A DNA stretch of 13,232 bases from Candidatus Woesearchaeota archaeon CG11_big_fil_rev_8_21_14_0_20_43_8 (GTDB lineage: Archaea > Nanobdellota > Nanobdellia > Woesearchaeales > CG08-08-20-14): the NCBI GenBank assembly GCA_002762705.1, contig PCVE01000039.1, positions 1 through 13,232 on the forward strand, read 5' to 3'. Under the pieces are notes generated by a model. It worked only from the letters and a program-made list of their open reading frames with translations, was not told the origin of the DNA and did no database searches. This document shows, in pieces, positions 13,229 to 13,232 of this stretch; the first letter of the stretch is position 1, and every line of letters starts with the position of its first letter. Made by a program: the position numbers and the translations under genes.

Positions 13229-13232
13229 TGAA
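13228..13232 (+). CDS. Possible start of the next operon gene, cut by window edge
   Basis: The stop of the coiled-coil gene is part of TGATGAA, so an ATG at 13228-13230 overlaps it by one base, the usual sign of coupled genes. Only five bases are visible and no product can be named. Confidence 0.3.

Overview
The window looks like a piece of an archaeal chromosome, most likely from a small-genome lineage of the DPANN type (Woesearchaeota/Pacearchaeota-like). That placement is inference. The supporting signs are an archaeal-type GluRS, a very short histone-fold protein, a TrmB-family regulator, the start of an archaeal LonB-type protease, TATA boxes about 26 nt before start codons (leaderless transcripts), and Shine-Dalgarno sites (GAGGTGAT, GGAG) only before genes with leaders. 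TGA is a normal stop here: it ends at least five genes, while TAA and TAG end others.

Left part, minus strand (1-2600): the first 44 codons of a LonB-type AAA+ protease, a 56-aa histone-fold protein with a long structured leader, and glutamyl-tRNA synthetase (gltX). Between gltX and the next gene lie two adjacent strong hairpins. On the plus strand follows a decayed four-helix-bundle (23S rRNA IVS-type) gene: its frame is interrupted by one TGA and its start region carries a repeated segment that creates a decoy start.

Middle part, minus strand (3271-7137): a zinc-ribbon protein, a degenerate Nudix-like protein, a roughly 7-TM membrane protein with a large cysteine-containing outer domain, and a lipoprotein whose start overlaps that gene by 4 nt. 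The last two form a translationally coupled cell-surface pair that I cannot match to a known system.

Right part, plus strand (7260-13232): a TrmB-like regulator whose promoter sits inside a perfect 9-bp inverted repeat, then an operon of two large membrane-anchored von Willebrand A (VWA) proteins related to the BatA/aerotolerance type and a membrane-anchored coiled-coil protein. The operon probably continues past the window. By the positive-inside rule all three place their large domains outside the cytoplasm, which suggests a surface complex assembled through MIDAS metal sites. The MoxR ATPase and DUF58 partners usual for such operons are not in this window.

The most interesting items are the VWA/VWA/coiled-coil operon next to its candidate regulator, the membrane protein-lipoprotein pair, and the matching promoter architecture of lon and the VWA operon.
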